In this document: one piece after another, positions 1 through 12,600 of the stretch
Layout of the letters: every line of letters begins with the position of its first letter
Position numbering within the stretch: position 1 is the first letter of the stretch
DNA from: Schistocephalus solidus
Lineage: Eukaryota > Platyhelminthes > Cestoda > Diphyllobothriidea > Diphyllobothriidae
DNA: 64,000 nt
Direction: 5' to 3'
NCBI GenBank assembly: GCA_017591395.1
Contig: WEDG01004495.1
Span: 124,001 to 188,000, forward strand
The notes under the pieces: model-generated
The model's database searches: none
The model's input: the letters and a program-made list of their open reading frames with translations, nothing else
Told to the model about the DNA's origin: nothing
Translations under genes and position numbers: made by a program

Positions 1-3000
1 ACCGGGGCGAAATGCCCGCAAATTCATTGCATCCAACCATGGTCTAAAAGGTGGTACTAAATGGAAGAGGAAAAGGTGATGTAGGTAGATCTTGAGCGGC
101 CTTTCATCGTTATGAATATACCTGTGCGCTTTAGGCTACTAAAATGCCCTTAAATTTGTGACCAGAAAGACTGTCAGCTGCCATTACATATCAATATCCA
201 ATAGCAAAATTCCGACCCTAAAAACTGCTTCTTACTATGGTTTTATAGCAGAGCAGGAATTTCTGTTTCCTACAGGCCCAGAACGTGTGCACCATGAAAG
301 AACGGGAGATTCCTTGTTGATCACCGTGCCTATATGTCTACAGGCGTCCGAAAGTATTTTCACTCCTGGGAAAGAAGGGGTTTGGGAAGAAACATTGTGA
401 TCGATTATGTCCAAGGCTCTCTCGACGCCATACATATTACCCACTGTCATCGCATTCTATCTAGATCGTCGTGATATTCATCAAGTTCAGTAGATTAATT
501 ATCACATTATGTAGCGTTACTGTAACTGGCCTAGAGAGGGGGTAGCATGTCTACATGTCTACAGGTCTGTATGTTGGGGCATCGTGTTTCATGTTCACGG
601 GTGATTAATCAAAAATCTTCATTTGCTTGCTCCGCAAGAGCACATTATGCAAGATAGTCAAAAATCCGGAATGTTTTTCGGATAAGAACAAGGCTAATGG
701 ATTGTCTGTGATGTTCTAACCATAGATATTTTCATTCAAATCTATTGGACGTACATGGGGTTGAAGAATTTATGGTGAAGTTGACGCTCTAGGACTCCTT
801 AGCGCCAGTCACATTTGAAATCAGAGGTCTATAATTCTTAAAAATCTAATTATATCAAACGACACGCAGACTCTCTGAATTTACGTTTTCCCGGACTGAA
901 AGCACAATATTTAAGCGTATTGTCGAGTTTCATGGTTTCGTTTAAATACGCAATTCTATGTTTGATGAAATGACCGAGATTACGAGGCGTAACTGTATAT
1001 TTCAAGTGTTCCCTGGGCTTGCACTTCCGGATGAAACCAGAGCAGATTCAATGTCAGTATTTCTGCGGTGTCGACTTACAAAAGGCGTAAAAAGTGTAAA
1101 ACGAAGGAGTCTTGTAAATTCCAGCTGATTCACAAGCCATCAAATCATGAACTACCGAAATGCCATGGTCATGTGATAATCCCACAGTTGACCTTAGGGT
1201 TTTATGTTTTCAAGTTAGGCGTCCTATTTCACATTACTTTGCTGCCTAAATGCATTGCTGCAAAACACACACAAACCACCAGAGTACCCTACTATATCTG
1301 TATCCCTCAACATATTTACTACAAGAAAACGAAAGTAATTTCCATTATATAGGTCCATCGGACGAAAAGTACGCTTCTCCGTACTTTATCGGCTGCCCGA
1401 CGACCACATGTGGTCCTCATGAAGACACGTCCTGGCTGCATATAAGCAATGGTCATAGAGAACGATGGTACCGTACCCTGCACGCAGACAAATTTTGTAC
1501 AGACTAAACCTCTACCGTGGCCCAACGTATGCCAACCTCGCCTTCCCACGTAATCAGTTTATCGTTCCGTATGACCTTGGCATCCGACCCTCCAAACCTT
1601 ACCGATTTCGCTGTCTATCTCCGTCCAAAAAGATACCCTCAATCTGTATATGGAAAGACAGTCTGATTTCTCAAGGATTTGGAAAGACAGTCCAGTTTTC
1701 TCAAGGATTTGAACTTCTGGCTAATAGTGCAACGACGCTCTGGATTTCAACAGCTGAGGCTTTTTAACCAAGGCGTAAGCACATGACTGAACTTTTCAGT
1801 ACGTTTCGGGGTAGCAGCAGGCCAGTGCAAACCTTAATTGTGTTTGAAATAGATAGAATGCGTAGGCATGTTGGATGGATAAGAGATAAATTGAGGTAGG
1901 TTGAGATCGGGACTCAGAGCTTGATAGGTAAATGTGTCAACTTAGTTGCTAATAAGCCACTGTTTCCTTCATGGCCTTGTGCATGCTACAGTCATCTTGT
2001 TAAAACAGCTTATCGCTTTTAGGGTACTAATTAAACAGGAGAGGGTCAGATATATGATACGTCATTCGTTGTTCTTTGTAAAAATGCGTGAAACAAACCT
2101 TTTCCAGACAATTACACTGAAAGACCGTCTGTTACAGTTGTCGATATTTTTACGCAGCACTAGTGAAAACCTTTAAATTCCGTCCAAATTTAATTTATTT
2201 TCACTAAAAATGATCATCTCCCGCCACATATCTGCGTAGGTTATGGGATCCTAAGTCCAACTTTTATTCATTTTTCCTTATGGCGTTTTTCGCAGCCCTG
2301 GAAAGCGAATAGTGAAGAAAGCGTTGATGCTCTGAATATCACACTCTACAGCCTGCAGTTGCTTGATGGTGTGTATACAACTGCGTCATGGAAATAACTC
2401 ACGCTGTACTGACCTCTTCGTCTGAGGTGTTGACCTTCTCCTTTCTCATCGTTTTTTCTTGCAGTATTTTGTCGAGTTGTAATGTATTTCTGACCCTACC
2501 TTTCAATCTCTTCAGGCATCGTTCAATCTCTATCACAAAGGCCCACTGTGCACAATGCCATGGAGTTAGGCGTAAAACACTAACCTGGATCCGTGAATTT
2601 CTTATAACACATTACGCGCTCTCAGCCTTGTAAAAACAAAGGAGGTCTGCTTTAAGCCCCAAAGCACAACGTGACGAGCAGTCTTCGGTAAGTGGGCCTC
2701 CAGCGATATAATAAATGCTGTATTGAAAATTTAGACGTCAAACGGGCGAAAACATTAAACAAAACTAGCGTACAGTTCTCAATCTTTAAAGAGGTTCTGA
2801 AGTCAAGAATTAATGACTTCCTCAGTTGTCTGAACCCAAAGTGTCTCCCAAAAATCCCTTGTTGAAAGTTCATGAAGGAGCAATGCCTGCAAATTTTTAA
2901 ATCTTATTTCGAAATTCAGCTTTCCATTATTATAGCGTGTGCTTTTTGTGAGTCAGGTGTCGGCTCACAAATTCAGCTACGCATCCCTTCGTACAACCTT

Positions 3001-4980
3001 TCTAACAACAGATATCTGCTAGTCATTTGCCACGAACTGAGGGATTGCCTTCAGTACCCAAGTAAGAAATGCACGTGTAGCAAGGCATTCAAAATAAAAC
3101 AGGAAGGCCAACCCCGAGGTAAATATTGCAGGATTCAAAGCTCGTTAATCTCATGGCAGCGCGGGCGAACGCATTTACATATGTAAGCCTCGAGGCTGAA
3201 GTTGGTACATGAATTAATGCCGGGTATCGACAACGGCTAAACCATGCAATCTGGTTTCAAGAAGACATTCGAGCCAATGGATTCCAGCACGAGTTCAAAA
3301 ACTAACATGGGTAAGCAAATGGTTTCGGTGCTCGACTAGTCTTCGTTATCCTTAATCGTTCTGATACTTGTCAGTTAAAACATTCACCTCAATTTTCTAT
3401 TATTATTATTATTATGACTCTATGAATAAACATGATATTCAGTTTTTGTGTACCGCGCATCTGATTGCAATCGATCAACATGGGTTTCATCGTGGCAAAG
3501 TCACGGTTCGACGTTGCGTGGCATCCGAATGGGTAATCAGATTTCGCCTGTAGTTTTGAGAGCGAGAGTTATAGTGGCCTGCGACTGCAATCAAGATATT
3601 TGTTCTGCAATAAGAGACCGGCCCAAAACATTGTGGGAGCATAGTGGGGCAACTGCTCCCACGTTCGGAGCCACGGTGTGGCTGGCCAGCCAGATTTTGG
3701 AGGAACAAAATATGTCTTGAAATTCACATTTTTATGGAACTCCACGTTCGAGTGTGTTGACATCATTGGACTTTTTGGAACAAACTATGGTTCGGAATTA
3801 TCCAGCAGCTAAAGGATAGCATCAGCGAAGAAATTCAAGTCTGTATGGAAGATGTTGTATAGTCCGTGCCTGTATGCATAGTTTACAAACTCATTTTCCT
3901 GTACTTTTCATTATGGAAGATGAACATAAAACGTTACTCATTTTTAACTGGTAAGTTAATTTATGGACAGTCCTGTATTTCACATGAGTGGGGTTTAAAA
4001 CGCCAAACACAGACAAGAGCGGTGCCTGAACAACTGCACAAGCCGATGCCACGGTAAGAAATTAGTTGACAGGTCTCATATACAGTCCACTTTTCCATTG
4101 CTAACTGACAGCCGATTATTTATGTCGAACGACCAATTCGCAGCGCTTGGGGAATTGCATTTGAAGGTTTTAGGCACTTAAAAGGGCGTCCGGAAGCGGG
4201 TAGAGTTCAACCACTCTTGGAAGGCATTGACTCGGAGAGCAAAAGCTTACGAGCACTTGCTGAACTCTCATTATTTCTACAACATCTAAATGCTTGTGCT
4301 TTTCGATCACAACGGAGAATAGTGTATAGCCTAAACATAGCCTTGGAACGCTAACCGCGCGCTTATACACAATGAGCAAGTCAACATTTAAGATGGTCGC
4401 AAAATGCTGGTGGCAGCACTTACGCCTTCGTACAAACCTACTGAAACAATAAAAGACTTCCGAAAGGATTGGTTTGCATAAAGTTCTGATGAACGTCAGA
4501 CATAATTAGTGACCAAGCTCATTAAATGATATCCGAAATTCTAAAGTGTGTTTTCGATTAGGAAGGGTGAATTGCGTGGGTTTTTAATATCTTGAGGTAT
4601 AATTCCAAGAAACTTCACAAATGTCAGGATGTCGGCTTTTAATGAATATTCAAGTAGTACAAAATTATTCCATCAAATTTCCATGGCTTTATGAATTCAA
4701 ATGCATTTTATAGAAAACATGCGCAAAGATATTCTATTTTTATTGATTTGGTGCCTTCTTCAAATGTATTACTATACGAAATGGTATCCCTTGTTTTTAG
4801 GAAAATATTTCATTTACAGAACAATTTCAGGCCCAATCGGCCGTTATTTGCGTTAATGTTTTAGTCTACAAGCTGTAGACTTTCCATTTAAGGGAAATCT
4901 ATTAATATCTATGCCTTTAAGAAGATACGACAGAAGGTTTAAATAATTTATGCGTGTGGTCTACATTGTATATTTCATAA
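1..4980. other. Unassigned AT-rich DNA
   Basis: No convincing gene, RNA or transposon was recognised. Open frames here are short (up to about 100 codons) and lack family motifs. Isolated donor-like GTAAG sites, for example near 2686 and 3951, do not bound convincing coding exons. A short pentameric TTA run lies near 3397-3415. Confidence 0.5.
3397..3415. repeat. TTA microsatellite
   Basis: A short run of TAT/ATT triplets is read directly from the sequence. It is of low significance, but similar ATT runs mark LINE 3' ends elsewhere in this window. Confidence 0.6.
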
Positions 4981-5390
4981 GTGCCCCCCTAAACGGGCCA
5001 CGTGGTAGATGCGTTGGACCAACACGGGGGCCATATTAGGGCACGGCAGACGTTATTCGGGTTGCGCTCCCATAACAAATGCCGAACATTGAGGTGTGGT
5101 GGCACGCCAAGGGGCGGCTAGGACTTAGGGGACCCAGACGCTCCAGCCACCTGCGTCCTCTCCCACCTCCGGTCTTCTTGACTCTGTCTTGACACCGGGC
5201 TCAGGTTGGGGAGGAGGAGAGAGTGCGGTAGATGCAGCGCAAGTCTACTATCACTTAAAACTAAATCACGCGCAAGTCACCGTCCCTGCTCCACTTTCCC
5301 ATGGAGCATACGGTGGACATCGTCGGACTGCGACGGTCGAACTGTCGATATTTCATAAAGAGCTTTCAATAACGGACAGATACGATGTTA
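4981..5390 (+). mobile_element. 5'-truncated RTE-type LINE, 3' tail copy 1
   Basis: This block repeats in the same order at 13318-13715 (+) and, reversed, at 10590-10745, 47540-47740 and 55045-55215. Shared landmarks are a TCTTCTTGACTCTGTCTTGA-like box, a GCGGTAGATGCAG box, and a 3' terminus ending in GACGGTCGAACTGTCG. The copies at 47.6 and 55.1 kb lie directly downstream of the RTE-type LINE ORF, so this is inferred to be the 3' UTR of that LINE left by a 5'-truncated insertion. The 71-codon open frame inside it is not a gene. Confidence 0.75.
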
Positions 5391-6513
5391 TATGAGTAGA
5401 AATCACAGTTTTTAAACATTCATAAGTAAAAACTTTTTGAAACCGAAAGATACCGTTTCTTAGAGTACAAAATCTTAAGACGTTATTAGATATCGAAGGA
5501 ATACAAGGAATAATTTGTGCGTGTTTCCTATGAAATGTATTTCTTCTTACAGGATCATTTAAGTTCGATTAGAAATCATGTTATTTAAATAGTCATTTAT
5601 TACCTATTGCGGGGTTTGCCGGCGGCCGTAAAGAAGTGCATGAAAAAACCAGTATCTTGGCGTATATTAAACGTCTTGGATTATGCTTAACTATAAACAA
5701 TGTTGAAACTGTACTTAAAACCCCTAATCCAAAATGCATTTCAGAACTCCGGTTTTTATGTTTTGTGAGATCGGTTATTGGTTGTCAAGTCTATGGAGCC
5801 AGAGCTTAACAGCAGAATTGCCCCAAGCTACTAGTCGCTGCATTCTAAGATCCCACAACCTACACCCACCAACTACTTTCCCTGACAATTGTCATCGCTT
5901 CTATATCCATGCGCCGCTGTGGAGCAATCGACCAGAGGGCCTAATCTAGGACAACCATCCCAACAAAGAGGATTTGCAGATAGAAACTGCGTAAACCAAA
6001 CTCCTGAAAATTCCTTTGCAGGAAGCCGAAGTTACTTCGTGGAGGCATGTCAGCGCTGCACATCCGTTGTCATAATTACGTTAAGACGGACCCTCCAGTG
6101 CTCATGGTTACATGTTTTATGGTATACAGCGTGTGCAGATTCGAAACTCGGAAGGATGAAAAAGTGCCCTAACCTTGAGGTACTCCTGCGACGGCTGTGG
6201 CAGTCAATCTATTTTGAACAGGATTTATTGCCTTCTAATCAATCGAAGTGTGCAAGAAGTAAATTTCGCACAGGTCGCCTCAGATCCGAAATTGAACGAT
6301 TTAGTAGTAACGGTGGGATGTTCATCGTCCACCTCATAACCATAACCACCAGAATAATCACAACCATACAATGTGCGGTGCTCACAAATAAATGACTTTA
6401 AAGAACTAGATACCAGTACTAACCCCAAAAATAACAGCGAGCAACTGAGCGGGTATAGGGTTGTATTTACAAGTCCAGGGCAATAGAGTATATGTCGGAG
6501 TTCACAGTCGGGC
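5391..6513. other. Unassigned DNA 3' of ZCCHC4
   Basis: The longest open frame here is 168 codons (5889-6395, +), but it has no recognisable motif. Its 3' end approaches the terminal ZCCHC4 exon, which lies on the opposite strand. The stretch probably includes the ZCCHC4 3' UTR. No clear AATAAA was fixed on the minus strand. Confidence 0.4.
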
Positions 6514-6672
6514 TCATCGAGATAATTTACGCTTTCTAGACTCGTGGGAGGGTTCGTCGTGGTGGGTATGTTCTGCAGAATTCGGAACACACCGCCCACA
6601 CGTGTTGCAGTGAACACGGCCAGGCGGTCGGCATCTCGAACAGGCGTTGCAATGGACGTACGGAGGTCCGTG
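6514..6672 (-). CDS. ZCCHC4: ZCCHC4 terminal exon: HCxxCxxC cluster and stop
   Basis: The acceptor TTTTCCGTTTCAG is followed in phase 0 by HGPPYVHCNACSRC, then VHCNTCGRC, then a His-rich and basic tail ending KRKLSR and TGA at 6516-6514. The intron before it is 98 nt. The vertebrate protein continues with a CCHC knuckle and a long lysine-rich tail. Neither is present in this exon, so the worm protein appears to end about 60-80 residues earlier. Confidence 0.85.
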   Translation of the reverse strand, partial: HGPPYVHCNACSRCRPPGRVHCNTCGRCVPNSAEHTHHDEPSHESRKRKLSR

Positions 6673-9600
6673 CTGAAACGGAAAAGTTGCTACTTACTTT
6701 TCATATTCAGAGTCAAAAAAGTGTATCACAAACAAAATCAGTAGCAAATTGTAAGTAAGAAATGAATTACCAGAGTTGTACAAGCCTTGCAAATATCGCA
6801 GTGGGGATTATCAACACTGGAATATCGCTGGCAGTCCTCACAGAACCTATAATTCATAAGAATGTACAAAGTAAGATGATTGAGAAGTTACGTCTTTGTG
6901 GTTGTTTTCTTGGAAAAAATAAGAGCAGTTGAAGGTAACAAGCATAACATCAAGAGTGCCTACTGGCACCTTTTCAGTAATCAAGTAAATCAAACAAAAT
7001 ATTCCTACCGAAGCCCTTGGCCTCTATTCCAAACCGGGCCCACAGGAAAAACCGTTCGAAAGACCCGCAACCTTATCTCGTGAAACTTTTCTCGTGCGGC
7101 GACTTCCACCGCGTCAGATAGCCTATGATTAATGAGTTGAATGGGTTCCGGAGACCTGGCTGCAGCCAAAATTTGTTTTCCATCTTTCTTGGCCTCGTAC
7201 TTATTAAGTACCGCTAGCTTTGTCGCATAAAAATAGGGCCTGACCATTTACTCGAGCCGCCAAAAGTCTGCTTCAAATCTTTTACGGAACAGTTATATGG
7301 ATAGCAGGTTATGCTATTCTCCCTTACGTCTCCCCAGAACTCCGCTCGTTGGGTCAGTACCGATAGTAAGCTCTCTGAAACCAACTCATGCACGAAAATT
7401 CTTACTGTACAGTTTGAATCATTTTAACTTTCATTGCGTCCTAGGAACTGCCATCGTAAGGCTCGATATGATCTCTATCCATTAATATGATGCCTAGAGA
7501 ACTCACCATAAAACAATCCCCGGGCTTAACCAGCCATTTTCTTAAAATTCGAATCTCCAAGCTTAGCACCTTTATCAGCCAATTTTCTTGCTTTGGTTAG
7601 ACTTCTAAATGTTACGTCCTCTCTATCATGATACGAAAAACCTTCAACGCTCCGCTGGTCCATGCGTGGGTTGATTCAGATACAAGCAAAAGGTCAGCTT
7701 CCCTTCAAATAAGTCTAACTTCCAGCGGCATAATAGCTCCATCTAGTGGCTTCTGTACAAGGTCCGCCTCTGGAGTGAGAAAACATCAACAAAACGCGCG
7801 CTATCATTTTTTGGTGTCTTGTTTCCCCTGGCATACACCTGTGCTTTTTATGGCGTTATTCAGTCCAATATAAATTTCAATGAGACTGTCCCCAACGAGC
7901 CCAATAATTTTGAGTCTAGGTTATTCCAGTTCACTATTAGCCATTCAGCTCTTTTTGAGTTCAGTAAAAGTGTTGCCCTTGAGTTCTAACTGACTGCAAT
8001 TTACAGGTAAGGCAAAAGGCAGTACCCTCGAACTGCTGAGCTGGTGACTCATTCTGCTCTCATGGGTTGTCGTGCCCATGTGCACATTTTCCTTGAGTTC
8101 CCCCCTTCAGGGCAGTATTAAAATACTGCCCTGGTTAGAGTATTCCTTGCTTTACAGACTTATTATCCCTATGGACTCCATACGTCAAAACCAGCAACCG
8201 CGAATCGATTCTTATATAGAAGCTGCCGCCCCACCTCATCACGTGTTTTTACTTCATACTGATGATCAGAGGACGTTTAACGAGTGTCCATGGGTCAAGT
8301 TTGCTAACGACATTGTCAGCGACCATCCGGTAAAAATTATCTCCGAATCTCAAAATAACTATGAGATAATGGCCTTTAATCAGACCACCGGACATCAGCA
8401 TCCAGGCTGTGACTATATAGCAATCGCTATTCTAAACAGGTAAGTCCCCTCTGTCTTTTATTCCTCCCTCCCCCCCCCCCCCCCACCCTTCGTTCCTTCA
8501 AGCCGAATGGCAATCGTGATTGGGCCTTTCGGACAAATTATTCTAAGCAATATGTAAATTTCCTCGATCTCCATAATCCAGGGCAACTAGTATGCAAAAC
8601 TCGAAGAGCGAATGTTCGAGTGTGAACCAGGTAACAACAAAGAAACCATCCTATGAAGAGATGATCATAAGTGACTCGACACAAAACTAAGACAGCCACT
8701 ATACGCACTGCTTCTTTGATTCAACAAAACCTAATTTCATTCACAATTTTATGGTAAAGTTCTTATGAAGGACACGTTAAGAAAAAGTCGTTAAATATTT
8801 CTTGTCGCTCATAAGAATACAAGTATACAGCCGATTACCTCCACATCACGACTTCGAAAGTTTGATAGCATTTGCACATGATCAGCCTAATCGGCCTGGT
8901 GCTCTGGCGGCAAAACTAGGTGAAAACACCTGCAGATAAAGTTCGGCACAGCGCCTGGCCTGCGCGAATTCACGGTGCCCGCATGACGCAACATGTTGCC
9001 AGCTACACTCCACAAATAAACATGGCATCGCTCTGTTAGACCACGTAATATTGCATACATAACCTACTTTTACATTTTACGCCTTAATGGCATCTCCTTG
9101 GGGAGTCAAAAATCAGATACCGATTCTAATTAGGGTGTCAGTCGGTTATGCCCCAGTGCAATCAATTCAAAATAAGTTCAATTTACTGAGCAAGAGCCAG
9201 AATAACTAAATCAAGCTGAGGCGAAAATTCCTCATTTAACTGGCCTGAACTGTGATTCCAAGCCAGGTGGTGGTCTGATATCTTTGGGTGGCAGGTCAGT
9301 GAATAGGCGGACAATGGACACCCGACGATTACTGTCTGAGTTGCCGCCTGTGCCAGCAGAGGTCAAGCGACAATGTCTCTCGTAAGTTACCTGAAATGGC
9401 AAAACATGACGGATGGGAAGCTTAAAATATCTGCTTTACGATGGGAAAATTTCAAGCTGATCTCCCACAATGGACAAAGAACTTCAGATACATGTTCGTT
9501 TACTTGGAACACGGGCTTTCTATTCCTTAACTATTATTAGAATTCCTTTGACCCACTTGTAAAAAACTCGACGGCCTCCATGGGATTCGAACCCACGCCA

Positions 9601-12600
9601 CACAGGGAAAGGCTTTAGTACAGTCAACGCTCTAGTCACTTGACCTACCAGGCCCAATCGGGAACAGTGAGTTAAATCACGCTTGGGCCAAGTTACCCGC
9701 CCAACCTACTGCAAAGTATGGAATCCACCAATTCTGATACAGAAAACTGACTGCCCAAGCAGGATTTTCTAAGCAATGAATCTAGAATCCACCAGATAAC
9801 TACTATGCACAATTAATTAAAAGAGGATTTTGGCAGATTAAACTAACGGCTCCCGGTGGGGCCTCGTAGCTCAGTTGGCTAGAGCGTTTTGCGTACTAAA
9901 GCCTTCCCCTTGCTGGCGTGGGTTCGAATCCCACCGAGGCCATCGAGGTTTTCCTAAGTGGATCAAAGGAATTATCATACTAGTGAAGAGAATGTTTGGC
10001 TTAGGCCCAATCAAATACTCTCCATTTGTGAAGTGACAAAGACAGACTTTTCATTCTGGACATCAAGTTACCCAAGAATGGTATCATACGTGGCATAAAA
10101 ATTATGACATGGAGGAAACAGAAAGTTCGTGCGTATGAACTTCCTCGGTAGTTCTGCAGGAACCTCGTGTACTATGAGCTTATCCAAGCCATGAAAATTT
10201 CATCCGCTCCTGTAAGTTAGTGGGTGTTTATTCGCCTTTTGAGGGCAACACTTTTGACGCACCAGAAAACTCACTCGTGCTTAGAAAGCGAGATATAATA
10301 TTCAAGAATTCGCAACGACGATTGCAATTGAGCATGGTGAAATGGACGAACACTGGTCTTCGTTACAAGCCGGTGGCTGAAAAAGAACTGAACTGACCTA
10401 CTCCTTGTTAATTTTACTCGAAAATCAGGTGGTAGGGGTATACTGTTATTCTTTCCGAGGTGCATATCGGCTTTATCTCTAAATACAGCAGCACAACAGG
10501 CAGATAGATCCCCTCCTGGTTCCAAAGACCCATGGTTATTGCTTTCCCTTGCCATTGTCTGGAGATAGTGCAAATCAAGACTTGTACTTGGTGCTAGTTC
10601 GACCGTCTTTTTCGACGATTTCCACCGTATGCAACACAGCAGGCTGATGCAGGGACGGTGACGTGTGCTGCATCTACCTCCCTCTCTTTTCCACTTTCCC
10701 ATCTGAGCCCGGTGCCAAGATAGAGTCAAGAAGAATGGAGATAGGAGAGTTGTACTTGGCCTGGTTGTTATCACGCTCGACTAAGCCGACTTCGATACTG
10801 TCGCAAATCCCATCTCCCCACACCTAACGATCTGCGGTGACGAACCTGGAGAATACAACCGACTTCCTCTTCCAGCTAAGAAGACCGAATACCGACAGCG
10901 ATAAACCTAATTATGCGTCTTTACGTACTGTACTGAGCAGGGTTTCAAGTTAACCTCTTCCACGGCTCTAGGTCAGCAGCACTCTCTAGGGTTAATGTCG
11001 ATGGAATCACCGATAGTTAGCGCATTTAAGTAGTAAGTAAGCATCTGAGCAGTCTTGGCGCACTATCACAAAAGCTTTAAATAATTGAACTAAATATTGC
11101 TGGAAAAAGTTGGTTGCGTGTTTCACGAAAGCTGATCGTTTAGGTGTTTGTTAAGATCTGCAAAATTCTGTGGAATCTAAAAACGATTTTTTTCCTAAAT
11201 CGCGAGAAACAAACTTAAGGAAATAAGGGTCAGATGAATTTTCCAGCACCACCTAATCCGTAAGATTATGGAGGTAGGTGAAGCCTTACTGGATGGCGGG
11301 ACACATTCATCATGTTTTGATATTTACTTGACTTGTGACTTCTCTGTACGTAACTAATTTGCCAATCAGTGCAGCAGTCGCATGTGGCGTTATTATCAAC
11401 GCATAAACGTCGAACTAGGAAGCTCGCTTATTCAGCAGCAAATCTTCGACGAAAAGCGTCCCAGTATCAGCCACATGCGGGTATGACAGGTAGCTCGCAA
11501 ATATGCCAGCCCGTAAATTCCGTCTTCTCGGGTTCCCATCTTCTGGAGCGGGAGCAAAAGTACTCATCCCCTAACTCAACTGCAGCGGCCTCTTTTAACA
11601 AATAAAAGCTGTTTGACGGTCGTAGGAATAACATGCAACGCGTGTAAAACGTTTAGTGTGCGACCCCTGACCAAGGAAGCCATTCGTTTTATTAAAACTG
11701 ACCCCCTTCATTTTTTCGTTAATTCACGAGCTAATGCCCGTAACAAAACCAAGTACTTGTAACTTTTACTAGCGAGCTCGCTTTCTTTTCATCGAAAATT
11801 TGGACGGCGAAAAGCAGCATGAATCACTTATGCAGGAGACGTGTACTACTAATCGCGTTACTGTTGCAACGGCGACGGTTAAACAGGCTCAAGTTTAAAT
11901 AAGTACCTTGTAGTCGAGCATCTTCATGTTCGGGGCAGTATCAAATAACTTAGGCCCGAGGAAGTATGGCAGTGTCATCATAATGCTCACATCCCTTGAC
12001 ATCAAGTCCTTATTACAGCTTCCTAAAAAAAATAAATGGTATGTAACCTCGCAGAAACTCACCTGTTCCGTTCTTTTTCATGCTCTCCATAAGACTGGTA
12101 AGTGCCACCATCAAGGGCTGAAGCATAACAGAAAAAGGGGGATCACAGAAAATGATACTGCGACCGTTGCATGCCTCGAAGAATGTTGAAATAGCCGCAC
12201 AACCAGTATCCTCTTCAAAAAAAAATGGCCATTAAGCATGTTGAATTGCGCGAAAACTTCTGGAGCATAAAACTGAGACTAGGGAAATAGATAAGAGGCA
12301 TAATGACAAACCAGGCGGGCATCGATATCTAGTAGGAAAGTGGTAACATCGTACTTGTCCTCTGTATGAATTCTCAAAAAATCAAACAAACGGGGTGCAC
12401 CCACGCATAAGACATTTCTCACACCCAAGTCGTGAAAGACAGCCACCAAGAAGTTTAGCCAGTCTAGGGAGAAAAAGATCTGCTATAGGTCGGTTTGAAA
12501 GTTAGTGACCCGAAAGTAAGCTGGATACCGCGTGCGCTGAGGACAGCTGGAGGGGTTCCAGAAGATAGCTCGGCCTACGCAAAATGCCCTTAGCTAAGCC

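Noticed and set aside
5889..6395. 168-codon plus-strand protein-coding gene
   Set aside because: No motif and no splice support. The frame is probably a chance opening.
9860..9942. Functional tRNA-Tyr gene
   Set aside because: The acceptor and T arms are good, but position 33 is C, the anticodon stem is weak, and a second copy shares flanking sequence beyond the tRNA part. A SINE explains it better.
10271..10774. 167-codon minus-strand gene
   Set aside because: It runs through an RTE tail repeat (10590-10745) and lacks motifs.
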